Assembly: GCF_036324505.1 (NCBI RefSeq)
Contig: NC_086351.1
Span: forward strand, 7,372,001-7,436,000
Length of the DNA: 64,000 bases
Direction: 5' to 3'
Origin: Eleginops maclovinus
Taxonomy: Eukaryota > Chordata > Actinopteri > Perciformes > Eleginopidae
In this document: in pieces, positions 29,676-43,371 of the stretch
How the letters are laid out: every line of letters begins with the position of its first letter
How positions within the stretch are numbered: the stretch's first letter is position 1
The notes under the pieces: generated by a model
Seen by the model: the letters and a program-made list of their open reading frames with translations, nothing else
What the model was told of the DNA's origin: nothing
The model's database searches: none
Translations under genes and position numbers: made by a program

Positions 29676-32600
29676 ATGGACTGTACGATAAAGGTACGTG
29701 TTTAATCGTTTTTTACGCTGCCGCTGTGGTGAAATTGACAGCCACCCACACCAGCCTGCTAAGTGAGAGAGTCAAAGCGGTGATGCGAGCTCCCCACTCT
29801 TTCCTTCTTGTACAAAATTTCCTCTTCCTTCCCGTTCGTGGTTGTATGTCGGCTCTATAATAACACAACTAACCACTACATCTTTACACTCAGATAAATA
29901 CACTAATTGGTGGCCGGTTACACGCGTAAAAGAGGATTTCCAAAATCGTTTCAGTTTTTTTTTCTTCTGATTGATGTGTTAGATGGGAGCTCACTATCCA
30001 CGGAACCACAACACATACACAAAAATAACGCACTGAGAGAGATAACTGAATATTTTGCAGGTTTACAAACTTTAACGAAGAATTCGTGAATGAAAGGATG
30101 CTGGATTTAATTTGAGCGCACAAGGCAGGTGTCCCTGAAGGCGCCATGGATCAACTTAGCCCCTTTTCAGCCGAGCAGGAGGACTCATTTCCATCAGATG
30201 ACTGGTATTTCACATTATTTATTTCAGTTCTCCGTACAAACAACGCACAGTTATTGTTTAATTTTCGTATCCTCTTTAAAATTCTGAAAGGCCTTCGTGT
30301 CGGCGAATAAAATCGTAAAGGCTTTTTAATGAAGTTAACGCTGCAAACTGTATTGCGCAACGAAATAAAAAGCAAACATTTTTATCTGATGGTGTCGGAA
30401 ACAAATAGCCTAAATACAAGGCTAATTTAGTTTTTTTGGAACGAATGTGGGTGTAGGCCTTACATACAATATTTCCCTTAAAGCTTTTATACTTATTGCT
30501 GCATTAAAATGTAATTGCAATCTTCGAGAAAATCTCTTAACTTTTACGCGATGCTTAAAGCGTGAAAGTTCATTTGTGTTACACGACGTACCATAACGAA
30601 AGATGTGATACGTCAACCAAAAATAAATGTGTTATTGAGCCAATTGTAACAAGAGGAAATGCATTTGATTATAAAAGTGTCTCAGTGGTTTGAGGAACTA
30701 TTATTGTAGCATACTTGTTTCTCTCTTGTTTAGTTTCAAAAAGAATATGCATATGAAAGTTAAGTTAATCGATTTACATTATTTTGGTCCATAAAAAAAG
30801 TAGTAACTTAGTGTCCAAGGCAGGAAAAGGAGGACATCCTGTTAACAAAAGTTAAATAATTAATTAAGTCCTTTAAAAGTGTATCTATTTCATGTTTTAA
30901 TTTGCTTAAATGCTGCATATTCAGAATTATCAGTTAAAAACATAATCATTCAGATAATTAGTCTCCTGTTCTGTGTCGCAGCAGATTGTTTGTATGAGGT
31001 TATTTTAAGTATAATTTATTGCTGCAAACGGGAGCACTTGTCAGGTGTCGTTATCTGAACTCAGCAGGCTTCCTGTCAGAAACCTCAGACTTTCCGCACA
31101 CATTTCCGCTCAGTGAACTAAAAAAAAAAAAAAATGTTGAAAAGGCAACAAAGCCTCTCCTGGAAGAAACGAAGTGGACAAACTAAGGCGTTGCATTGTT
31201 CAAACTCCACATTGTCCACTCACACAGGCTGGAAGGTGGAGGACAGCCCGGCTCGGTCTGCGGCCTGAAGGCCTGAGATCTGCCAGGCCCGACCTGTAGA
31301 AACCGCACCGATGTTTTTGTAGCACAAAGTGCAGCTGCTTAGGCCTTTGCAAAATCAGCTTAGCTTTTACTTCTGCTTTTTGCCACTTGCCTCAGACATG
31401 GCGAGAGGAGGGGTGTGCCTTTGCACAACTTGATCTCTGGCCTGTTACTGAAGGCTACACCTTGTTTTAGAAGAGTTTTGTTTCATTTGATATCCTCCCA
31501 TAGCCTTGATGGGAGTTGACAGATCCATTAAATATTCATATAGGAGCCTATCTGGAAGCCAACAGGAGCTCAGTTACATTTAAAAACACTACTAATGGCT
31601 AGAAGCACACACAAGAAGGCTACAAGAAAGACCAAAAGGTATCATTTAGGTATTGTAAACCCTGTAAATATTCCTACTGATTAGTTCCATCTAAAGTTAA
31701 AAATCTATCTGTGCTTATTTCACATTAAAATCAAAATGTCCATTAACCCAAAAAACGTAAAAGTTAAAAACAAGGATGAACCAAAAAGCACGAATGCAAA
31801 TAGCATTACTTATGAGGCTGCATTGCACTTCAAATGTAGGAGGGATGATAATGCCCCACATTTATGGCACCAAAGCAACCTTTAGAACACTTAAACTATC
31901 AAAGTAATTGTTTTTTTCAAACTCTACTGTTAATATAAATCACATAATTGATGTAATGGATGTTAACAAAATTCTTGGTTGCAGTGGTTCCCAACCTTTT
32001 TGACAAACACCAACAGACCTCACCCAATTGATTTATTTCAATATTTTGTACAGTAAAAAAGTAAACGTATACATTTTTTTTGCAGCAGTAATGTTTTTCA
32101 ATTTGGTGATCCCTACGATTTATCCTTTCACCAGTTGAGAGCACCTGGTTTTAGAGCTAAAAGCTGTTATTTAATCTGATCAGATCATTGTCAGCATATA
32201 TATTTACCACTATTTCGTATGTCGCCAATTTATAAAAGTTATCGTTTCGTGTATACATTGTAGAAAACTCAAAAACTTTCTTGTTTTCATTCTTGGTAAA
32301 ACAAAATAAAACATTTAATGTAATTAATAAGCAGATCAGTCTCTTCTGAAAACAGTTGCAGGCATATTTGCCACAAGTGATTCTCAAAATAGGCTACAGC
32401 TATATACTGTAGGCTACAATGGGTCACTCAAAACTTTACCTACATATACAAAATAAAATCTAACAGTTATTTTGAGCAAATGTTATCTCATTTAATCAAA
32501 GTCAATGGCATTCAAGTTAGAAGCCTTTTAGTTTTCAAAACAGCACAACCCCCCTCCATGTCTGATTCATAACACGATTGTCAGTTATATATAATCTCAT

Positions 32601-35600
32601 TCCTGCTGTGCTGTAATATCCATTTTGATATTTCACTGAACATGACTAAAAAAGGTAGAATCCTATAGTTTGAACTGGAGCTGTTAAGGTTCATCAGGTA
32701 ATACAAGTCGTGTCAGAATTATACTAAAGATTTGTCCTTTTTTGCAGTTGATCTGAAAATGTATTTACTACAGATATAAGAAGAATGAACACCCATTTTG
32801 TAAACATCACACTCTCTTGGTTTGGGCAAGACTGCATGATGCAACCCGCAGAGATGCTGACTTAAAGTGAAAAGTTTCCATGCAGTACTTGATCTTCAAA
32901 TGAGGTGTTCAAGTGTTTACTATCACACTGAACAAAACATTTTAGGACATCGGGGCTCATAGAAAGCATCAATAGGGTCATGTTTTTTAAAAGTTGTTTT
33001 GTGTCACTGAGCAGCAAGCTGAAACACATTGAACAGGAAGTCAGTTGTGGCATTAGCGGTCAGGCCAAATTGTGGTATATTTGTATCAGTGTGCAGAGAG
33101 AAAAAGGAGCGAGCGCAAGGGGAAGATAAAGAAAGAGCGGGAGTGTGTGTTTGTGGTTGTGAAAGCATGAGCATGTCACTAAATGTACAAAACTGAAAAT
33201 GGTAAGCAGCTTCAAGTCACGATAATATCAACAGTTTGAGTGTTGACTACCAAAAACAAGCCAAAAAAAACATTTAACCATCACTATTAAAAGTATTAAC
33301 AAACATGACTTCGCATGAGAATCTGCTGTCAGTTGTCTGTTTTATCAGCCGACTGTTTCACTTCTGCACAGAGAAATGGGGCTCTGAAGCCACCCAGTGT
33401 GAGAGGAAGGCAGGGGAAAAGAGAACAACATGCCAGAAGTAAAACAAAGTAATCAGCTGAAGTAGAAGAAAACAGGGTGTGCGGTCAAAAGAAAGCTGAG
33501 CAGGACAATATGAAGTCCTGTGAAACCCTTCTGTCACATGACAAAATGCATGTATTTTTGTTCATTTGAAAGCCTTACATTTAAAGCTGAATTCTGCCCA
33601 TTTAACACAGTATGCTGTATCCAGTCATGCTTATTGTTGTGAGCATATTTTGTTATTGAAGTCTGATAAATTGCCTCAAGTGATCTCACTTAAGTCTGTT
33701 GGAGAACTGTGAGTTTAAAAATAATGCGGGGTGTGGAGTTCAAAAGAACCATGCTTACACACCTCTGTAGGTGGCATCTCATCTCTACTAATAAAAAAAG
33801 GTCATGTTTTTTCAATTTGATCGCTAACAATGTATTTTAAACTATCTTCAACTTGTGCTTGCTGTTAAAAAGGGTGCATTATTTACACAGCAGCAAATAC
33901 TCAATTCAGCAGTGGGGTGCTGAGATCTCAAACTGCTGACTTCTCTATCAGTTCGTCTGCAGCTTCGAGGAAATGCCAAACTGTGTGCCATGCATTAAGA
34001 TGCGGTTTACAATGCTCAGGCAACAATTGAGCTAAAAAAAAATACACAGAGGCAAAAAACAAACAGAAAGAAAAAAACACAATGCAAAGGCGGCACTTCA
34101 ATCAGGCCTATAGTCTTCTTGCTGTCCAATGAACCCGACCCCCTCTCCTCCTATGAACACAGGCCTTTAGGGTTGTTTTCCAGCTTTAAAATGACCCAGA
34201 TTTTTACACTGTGCCCCCTCCTCTACCATTTCCTCTCCCTTGGCCTGTGCCAAAAGGTTCCTCTGCACATGGCGGCTAGGTTTCCTGTAGGCCACTGAAA
34301 AAGCACGGCACTGACGTACGAGGTCCAAAGACAATGCTCAACTCCTCTAAACAAACACGCACTTGCACCCACTTAGACTGCATCACACATGCACACACTT
34401 AATGTGAGCAGCAGACAGAACAACAGGTCCGGTGTTTGCACTCCACTGTGCGTGGGATGAAAGTGACATCTCAGGAGTGGTTTTGAGGCCTCGCTGTAGG
34501 TGCTAAACACAGGAAGAAGGACTTAAATCTCGATTAGACTCCACCTTGAGCCAACACCCCTGCCTCCCCTGCAACCCTAATCCTAACGACAAAATAAAAT
34601 TGTGGTTAAGGTTACTGATGTTAAAGATTAGACAGCCTCCTGACTACTAGAACAGTTTACTTCTGATTTTATAAATGGTGTGATAAACTCCTATCTCCAA
34701 TGTTGCTTGGATATACACACTACTGAATCTTAAGCAAAGCCAGGGTTTGTGTTGCAGAGATCGTTTGGATGTTTGATAAGAAAGCAGAGGTCATAAACCA
34801 GATTTAATCTTTACAAACTGCAGAATTAAATGGGAAATAGTCCCGACTCAAAATCTAATATTCAAGTTCTTCTGAGCAAGTCACTAGTTCAAGTCAGTGG
34901 TTAGAATAACAATTATAGGTGACAAAATACAAAAAGAACAATTACTGTTGCGGTTCTCTGGATTAATATCCAAAAAACTGGCAACAGTTAATGTTTATGT
35001 AGAGCAACGTAATGACAATGTTTGATGAATGGGAATAATAACAGCAGGAGGAAGAAATGAATTATTCTATCCTTATATAATACTTATATCCTCTCCTAAC
35101 TATGACTCAAAAACCAAATTCAATAAGAAAAGGGATACGATTTTGTCCTTCAATATACATTTAGGATATAATTTTCCCTCTCTACTAAAGAGTGAGCTTT
35201 AAAACACTGTTATGTCTGTGGCCCAAGTGTAAACTTACAACGATCTCTTTTTGATTGGTTGTGTCGTTATTATTTCTTCTAGAACTCTAGTTGCTAATGA
35301 TGACGCTTCTGTTCACTGAAGCATAAGCTTAGTGTGTATATGGAAAAACTCACTTTCCACAGGTTGTGACCCGGCACATTAATGGCAGACAGTGACCGCT
35401 GTTGCTCTGTTTGACAGGAAGCGCTATCAGTGGTGAGTGAGGATCAGCCAATATTCGAGCCGCCCTACACCGCAGTGCACATGAAGGCCGAGATGACATC
35501 GCCCGGCGCGTTCAGCCAGGCCTCAAAGCAGAGTCCTGAGCCCACCGAGCCCGAGTGGGTGGGGTCAGCAGCTCAAAACCCTGGGAAAAGAGGCGAGCAC

Positions 35601-38600
35601 GTCAATGGCACCAGGTGAGTCAGGGCGGGCCGAGGCCACAGGGGAGCCGAGGTTCCCGGAATTATATGACTGGAGATTTGTCACGGTGCATTTAAGTATT
35701 TGGGTTTTTCCAGACCCTAAAAGTGTTTGTTTATTGTTCTCTTACCTAATTCAACAATGAGTCTTGTTTTCCTTTAACATCCATCATGCTTATGGGGCTT
35801 ATGTTGGAATTTCAAATTTGGTCATTTTGGTGTTTGAACGGAATCATTACAGAAACGCCAGAGGGGGAAAGTAATTTAGTAAAAGTATGCATTTTGAGCT
35901 ACTTGAACTTTTAGGATGTCCATTTTCTGCTAGAGAATTAAAAAAGTTAAAATAATCTATTTAACAAAATAAGTAAAACGAATGAATAAAGTATTTTCTT
36001 CTCTCTTAGATGTTATTTTACTTTGAATGCTTTCGGCTGATACGGCCTAAATTATAATCAGTGTTAATGTGGATTGAAGTGACTCCACATGTAGCAGCAA
36101 CAGCAGTGGCCGTATTCCTGCTGGATGAGTATTTTACCTAAATAAAAACATCTGAGTACTTATTCCCACTGCTACTAGGTAGAGCAATTCAAATCTCAGT
36201 GTTCATACAGGTTGGATCAACAGCAGTTACGTGGTGTTAATACTTAAAACTTCTTATCTCCAAGTGTCAATTTGAAACCGTTTTAAGCCTTAATCTTTCT
36301 TCTGTCACCTACAGATACTGACAAACTGAGCAAGAGAAAATAACCTTGTATAAAAAAGACGTGTGAAATCTATTTTCAGATCAGTAGCAATAACAAGTAT
36401 CATCAAATGAGTCAATAAAGAGATGTTAAATGGAAGTGACCTGACTAAATGTCATTTCAAAGGTTTGAATGAACTTTTCATCCTCCGTTTGTTTAAGCCG
36501 TGAGTCCCCCGTGGACTGCAGCGTTGTCACCAAGCGCTCCAGACACATGAGCAACGACGGGGCCCCGATGCCATACCAGGCCTCGTATCCGGAGCCCCGC
36601 GTAAGCCCACAGACCGCAACCCCACCCAGCAGCGCCACAGAGGAAAAGAGGGTCATCGTGCCAGCAGGTGAGTCACATAAACACCATCAGCCTCCATCCT
36701 CACAAGACCAATGCCACCAGAGCTGTCATACGCGGAGCTTGTGCAATATCAATGACTCAATTGAAGATGAACAAAGCATTTTCCGCAAAACTTCTACACT
36801 ACTCTCCAGTGGCACAGCTCAACAATAGCATGTTGAAAGTGTAACATTCTGGAGCTACATTGGAAAACACATAATTCATTTTAAGAAGGGGATTGATTGT
36901 AAATCTATTTTAGGCTTTTGAAAATCCTTTTCAAAGTCTGAAAAGTCAAACTAGCAATACTCAGTTCTTTTCATCCCATGAAAAATACCAAAACCAGAGA
37001 AATTCTTGTACCAAAAGGTATTATCCGTATCCAAAGTCTGATACATAACTGTTGTCCAAAAACATTTTTTTAAAACCCACAATCCTATACAAGCAGTGCT
37101 ATTGCTGTTAATACTTAATGTCTCTTAATCCTCAGTACAAAAGAGTCCCCAAAAATGTACTTGTTAAAACTACAGTGCATATCTCTTTAAGGAAGTGGAC
37201 TAAAAACATGAAACTATATACGTATTTGTTTCCCATTATGAAAGATTCTCATCTTTATTAGGAATGAATGAGGTTGGGGCTGAATGTCACAGGAAGTCGG
37301 CCTGTTTAGAGGGACAGTAATGCTGATATGTTGACAACAAGGAAAAGTGTAGAATAACATCAGCCTTATCTTTCAAAACATAGGAGACAGAATATCCTTA
37401 AGTTGAATATTAATGTGTTAGAAAAAAGGTTCTTTCAAGGTCCAATTTTTCCAAAAACATAACAACAACACCAGCCAAAGTTACAAGAGCTTATTTTTAA
37501 ATAGATGATCTGAAGAAAGTTTGCTACAGCTGAACTGTGAGCACTGGACTTCCCTTTTTCCTTTGCAGAATAAAATCACTGACACGCATCCTGGAGTTAA
37601 GACAGTGGTGTGTCACTGCTAACTGAGTAGTCATAGTTAGGATATAGACAACTTGCACTTGGTCCATTTCATCCTCACTATGAATCATTGGTCTAGCCAT
37701 CTAAAAACTAACCTGGTGGCATATTTTATGTTCCCAGGCTATTATTGTCCTCAGACTCGATTTATAGCATATCAAAGCAGCAGGTTTCAGTGAGTCAGAC
37801 TCTCTGGAGGGATCCCACATCAGACGTGCTCCAGAGGCGTGCAGTGAACAATTTCAAACTCAGCTCTTTGAAAACCGACGAGAAACATCAATGAGTCAAC
37901 CGAGATATTCTGCTTCATAATTCACGGATGTTGCATCACAGTGGCATGTGTTAACCAAGGACAATCAGGACATCAGGGTGTGGTGGCTCCTGCCTAATAT
38001 TACTGGCAATTTACAGTCACTGTTTACGACTGGAAATTAGCTTACCATATCATCAGATAAATAATATACCACAGTGCTGTAACCAGACTATGGTACAGGA
38101 TATGAAACGCGAACTAATGTCAAATTTTCAGGGTAAGAAAAAGCTTAAATTGCCCAGTCTTTGTACACATATACACTGTCAGGGTTGTCAAAACCACCAC
38201 ATCTTTACTAAAGACTCAGTGGCTGTGTTCCGCTCAGCATTAACCGCTTTTATTTGTTTACTTCCTGTTATCTTCAGGGATACTGTTGGCGCATGTGGTG
38301 GCTTATGGAGAGCCGGGCAAAACAAAATAAGGAAAACAATATTTATTAACAGAATAGGTAACTTTAAATTGTATGTGTCATATGTTTTTGGCATCACATT
38401 AAAACACTCATTTAAAATGAATGAAGGCCCTTGAAGATATTTTAAAAAGATAATACAAGATAAAAAAAACAAGAGCTTTAAGATATTTTCTGAAACAAAT
38501 GTTTTCAAATGGATCACTTTTTAGAGCCAGAACTCTCAGAGCCATCAACCTTAATTTAAAAGCCCATACAGTATGCTCAAACTTTAGCCCGCAATATAAT

Positions 38601-41600
38601 ATTAAACCATTTTTCTTTTTAAATCTTCTAACCTTGCGAGACATTATACCTCATAATCTGGAGTCTTTGCTGATCATTTTGTGCTTCTGATGCCAGATCC
38701 AGAGGTTTGGACACAGGACCACGTGCGGCAGTGGCTGGACTGGGCCATCAAGGAGTACGTCCTGGAGGAAGTGGACGTCATGCTCTTCCAAGCACTGGAC
38801 GGCAAGGCCCTTTGCAAGATGACCAAGGAAGACATGATGCGTCTCACGTCGGCCTACAACGCAGACATCCTGCTCTCACACCTCAGTTACCTCCGGCAGA
38901 GTAAGGCTCGCCTCGTCTTTGAGATCTCGCCCTCTCCCTTTAGCTGATAACATTGTTTCTGTTCTCCTTGTATGACTCAAAAACGTTTTCATTGTTCTAT
39001 TGTCACAAATATTTTACATGCCTGTAAGCAGGATCAGAAATAAATTCAGGTAAAGACATGAAGCAATGATTGACAACAAACTACTCAACTAGATTGAATG
39101 AGTTTATTGATTAGTAAAAACATTAAAGATTTGCCACTTTTATCTTTGTACAGTTGAATGTTTTGGACTGAAGTTTGTCACAATGTTTACAGAATTGTGT
39201 CTTCAGGAAGTGTTTTGACCTCTTCCTCTTTGCTAACACACACACTTCCTGTGTTTTGCATACAATATGTCATCATGATTTCTGATACGTGCTGCATTAC
39301 ATCATTTTGCTGCCTTTTTGCTTCTGCAAATCAGTGTTACAAATGCAGCTAAAGAAGACGGGCACCATGTCCTAGTCCAAATTTCAGAGTATTGTTAGGA
39401 TATAAGGGGTGGACGAAATAACAGCAACATCTCATAATATAAACACAACGCAGTATTACGGCAGTAACACTACACACTGATTCATCAAAAGTCCAATCGA
39501 TACCTCCTGTCTTTTAAAGCCTGTGACATTTATTACTTCTCGAAATACTAATCCTGACAAATTCTCTTCTGGCATGATTGACTTCAGGTGTATATCCATT
39601 AAATTAATATTTACTTTTTTGCTTCAGGTAGCCCTACATTCTCGTACTCCACAACTCCAACCAACACCACACCGCCCCAACAACCCAGACTACAGGTGAA
39701 AGCAGGTGAGATCATCCACGTTCAAATCTGTTCAAAGTTATTATGAAGCAGATCATGTCCATTTTGTTGTTAATATCTTTATGATTTAGAAAAGGTTTAT
39801 CAGAAAACCTTTGCTTATTTAATCATTTGGCAGTTACGTCAAGTTACTTTCAACTCCATTATGACAGACTACCTGCATGATTTTAATAAAGAAAACATAT
39901 TTTCCCCAAATGTGAAAAAAACCTCTTATTTGCTGTATCTAAGGTTTTATTGCCACCCCGTTAGTCACACTGTTGAGATCAATTTGAGTGTTTCTGCGTG
40001 TGATTAAAAGTTCAGACTTTACAGTCACATTCTCAAACCACTGAGTTGATTTGAATGACACTTGAAGGGATTTAAAAATAATGAGTCAAGTTTCAGAACC
40101 ATGCTACATAGTTTCACAGAGTTTCAGAGTTCTTTGGCACAACACTGGCCTCAGTTGACAAAACCTTGATGAGTCCAAAACTCAACAGCCAGTTTCAGAC
40201 AGGAAACAGCTGCACAGGCACAGGAAATGTGGGGGTATGGGTCCTGCTCCTGGGACACAATTCACAATCTTGTGGCGACAGGGGTGGCATGAACAAAATA
40301 AACTTTTTGGGTCATCTTCAGACCTCCAAACTCTTATCGTCTTGGTCTTCATTTACCCACTTCCTTCCTTCTATAGCTGAGCCATCCCACTGTCCACTTC
40401 AAAAGCCATTTTAAGCCACGTGCCAGCCAAAGTCTGGTCTCATCACTGTTGTTTTTGTGTGTGTGCAGAGAGTGGTTTCGATGAGATCAGCTGCAGGAGC
40501 AGTTGGCCGGCAAACACCATGAGCCCAGTGCCAAAAGGTAAGACAACAAAAAACAGGGATGATATGAAACTAATGATCATCATATGTGTTCATGCATGAA
40601 CAACTACTGATTTCACATGGAGGTTTAACATCATAACGTTTGCCACAACTGAGTATCAAACCACTTCATATCCATCCTTTTATTATTCATTTGCAGGTCC
40701 CTCCATGGAGCACCAACACAGCTCAAGAGTTCCAGAGCCTGCTCCAAGAATTGTCCAAGGTATGTAGGCCACATTTCTTTTTATTTTATCTTTAAGCAGA
40801 TACTGGAAATCACATAAAGCTCGTCCAGACAAGCGCCCAATGTTTCCAAAGATTGGAGATGTATAACAAATATGTTTTGCTGCTCTGTGAGTCTACATAG
40901 CATGCTTCTATGCCAACAAACACAATGCATTTTACATAAGCATGTATTCTGTTCCAACATGAAAGTTTAGCAAGTAAACATGTTCACGCTAAAGCATAAC
41001 ATACGAGTACAAATCTATGTAAAGGAGCACACGTCCATTTTTACGTGTAGAATATGTTTTTAATATTTCCCTCCATCCAAAGGGGCTCTAAAGATGTAAA
41101 AATAAAAATGCCTTTTTTTCTTTCCAGACCCATATCAGACATTAGGGCCCATTAGCAGTCGACTAGCCAACCCAGGTAAGAATCTATAGCCCCAAAAGAT
41201 AAAACCAACGAGGATTACACAAATGAGGCCTTTACACTGTCTGCTTTGGCAACATGAGAGAAAAGCAAGAAAGGGCATTTCATTTCCAAAATGGAAATGT
41301 TAAACTTAAAGCAACACCTGTTGTGTCAGCAGAATTGCATCACGTTTACAGTAAGACACAATCTGGCATCCCTCTCACCAAAATGATTGTTTGCCCTGCT
41401 GTTTCCTCACAGAAGGCCAAGCCCTCAGCTCATCCAAGAACCGAACAGGCAAACAAAGTCCGTACAAGCTCCCTGACCCCAGCGCTCACAGGCCTGTGGG
41501 TAGGTTTCTGCCCCGATGTCTGTCCCTTTTTCCAAACCACACAGTGAAAAGGTCACATTTAGTGGAATATAAATATAAGCAGACTAATGGGAAAGAAAAC

Positions 41601-42295
41601 TTTTCATTGGCACAGGGATGATTACAGTCTTCAAAATGTATCAATGTTAAGTAGCAATCACTTAGAAAACAAACATTTAACACACCGACTACTGGTATTG
41701 CTCACATGTACTGTCTTGTGTGACAAACCAATGAAGTCAGTGTTCATTATTTAACTGAATTCTCCTCCCAGGTTCGGGGCAGATCCAGCTGTGGCAGTTC
41801 CTGCTGGAGCTGCTGTCCGACAGCTCCAACTCCGGCATCATCACCTGGGAGGGAACCAATGGCGAGTTCAAGATGACCGACCCGGACGAAGTGGCCAAGC
41901 GTTGGGGAGAGCGCAAGAGCAAGCCCAACATGAACTATGACAAGCTGAGCCGCGCTCTGCGCTACTACTACGACAAGAACATCATGACTAAGGTGCACGG
42001 CAAGCGCTACGCATACAAATTTGACTTCCAAGGCATCTCGCAGGCACACCAGAATCACTCAGCCGAGGGAGGGCTTGTTAAGTACCAGACTGAGATGCCT
42101 TATGTCCAGCCCTACCACAGCCACCAGCCAAAAATGAACTTCATGGGTGGCCATCCTGCACCAATGCCCGTGTCTCCAGGCAACTTTTTCAGCCCTCCAT
42201 CGACGTACTGGAACTCACCCAACAGCCCAATCTATCCTGGGTCAGCCATGACCAGACATCCCGCCACCCACTCCCACCTGAGCTCGTACTACTGA
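29676..42295 (+). CDS. fli1b: ETS-family transcription factor Fli1 (teleost fli1b type)
   Basis: Nine coding exons: 29676-29693, 35418-35614, 36498-36667, 38697-38900, 39628-39705, 40469-40537, 40697-40759, 41128-41175 and 41772-42295, with GT-AG introns and consistent phases. Total 1371 nt, 456 residues (human FLI1 is 452). Exon 1 encodes only MDCTIK, joining [10 protein letters not shown] as in FLI1. The Pointed domain is exon 4, residues about 129-196 ([30 protein letters not shown]). The ETS domain is residues about 283-368 in exon 9 ([48 protein letters not shown]). YSTTPTNT and RLQVK in exon 5 fit FLI1 better than ERG. It drives endothelial and megakaryocyte programmes. An AATAAA at 42801-42806 is a plausible poly(A) signal. 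The etv2 neighbour suggests fli1b rather than fli1a. Confidence 0.92.
31982..32150. mobile_element. hAT-like terminal relic (CAGTGGTTCCCAACC)
   Basis: Begins with GCAGTGGTTCCCAACCTTTTT, a familiar hAT terminus, followed by text decayed from the same family (CCCTACGATTTATC). It lies in fli1b intron 1; no transposase frame. Confidence 0.45.
35870..36175. repeat. Dispersed fish repeat (AAGTAAAA / ACTTATTCCCACTGC family)
   Basis: Flanked by AGTAATTTAGTAAAAGTATG and GAGTACTTATTCCCACTGC in fli1b intron 2, similar in style to the copies at 23.3 and 46.9 kb. Diverged; boundaries approximate. Confidence 0.35.
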
Positions 42296-43368
42296 GGATG
42301 ATGCATTTCCCCGCTTGGACGAGATCGCTCGAAAGCGGAACCCGAATGAGTTAAATAAAATAAAATAAAAAAGACAGCAACTCCATCCAGGAGGCACCTG
42401 AGCTGAACCCTGTCTGAAAATGAAGGTGAAATGACGCTACGGTCTGTTTTATAAAAGGCATTAAGATGTCATCTTTGTCACATTCCTTCTTAAAGTGGAC
42501 AAGACATGAGGGTTAATTAACGGAGGAACGGAACGGTTTTTTTAGTTCCAAGATTTGTAATGAATATACTGATGACACACTGTATTAACGGTTATTCAAA
42601 TGATATAAAGCCAAGTTTATTTTGTAAGTACCTTGTTTAATTTGTAAAGTCATAGCATTTACTGTGTGAATGGCATAACTGTATTTTCAAGTATATAAAA
42701 TGGTTGACGCTGCAACATTCCCATTCAATGACCTGACATTTGTAAAAGAATTTGTACAGAATGATGGTTAAGTAGCAATATTTACTCACGATGTAAAGCT
42801 AATAAATGATGCTTGTATCTGGAAATTGGCTCCTGGGTTTTATTATTTACAGATTTTGAACTGCAACTTGTCTTTTTTGTTACGGGAAAAAACACTTTAT
42901 AAGTTTGCACTTTGTTAGAAAGGAATAGAAAACATTTTAGTACATTCTTGTCTTGTCTTTCATTAAGCTAAAACCAACAGTTTACCACAAATACTGAAAA
43001 CTGTAGGAAACTGCTAGCTTGATACTTTTTAAATAAACCTCTTATGCTTAATTTAACACATTATGTATTGTTTGTTAAAGCCCTAAAACATGCTGAATTA
43101 CACTAAGCTATTAAGGGCTGCATAAAAAACATATGTGTTTTATTATAAGAAATGATTGCTAAAGGCTAAATGTTGCAAGTGACGGATAAAGGCAATCCCG
43201 TTTTAGAGTCAGTATTAAAAACTACTGCATCAAACACGTAGTAGTAATCATAATACTTTATCATCTAAAAACATTTAAACCAACCTCTACATTATTGCTT
43301 TCAGCTTGTGAGGATTCATGATTCAATGAGCCACCCGGACTGTGTTTTTCACTGTTTACACTTCAGCT
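42296..43368. other. fli1b 3' UTR and convergent gap to the ZP3-like gene
   Basis: Contains the fli1b 3' UTR to about 42.83 kb (AATAAA at 42801). The ZP3-like gene ends at 43369 on the opposite strand, so the two are convergent. Nothing else is recognised. Confidence 0.6.
42801..42806 (+). terminator. Predicted fli1b polyadenylation signal
   Basis: AATAAA about 510 bp after the fli1b stop, followed by a T/G-rich stretch (TTGTATCTGG) suited to cleavage-factor binding. Confidence 0.55.
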
Positions 43369-43371
43369 TTA
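43366..43371 (-). terminator. Poly(A) signal overlapping the ZP3-like stop codon
   Basis: On the minus strand the sequence reads GTC AAA TAA AGC, so AATAAA shares the TAA stop. This predicts an extremely short 3' UTR, a known habit of fish egg-coat genes. Confidence 0.6.

Noticed and set aside
30146..30205. Alternative fli1b first exon starting [14 protein letters not shown]
   Set aside because: It opens with a good ATG context and reaches a possible donor (CTG|GTATTT), but in phase 2, whereas exon 2 begins in phase 0. The MDCTIK exon at 29676 matches FLI1 and has the right phase and a strong donor.
29676..42295. Calling the plus-strand ETS gene erg
   Set aside because: Exon 5 ([13 protein letters not shown]) and the [12 protein letters not shown] end fit fli1 better than erg, and the first exon is the short MD-TIK type.
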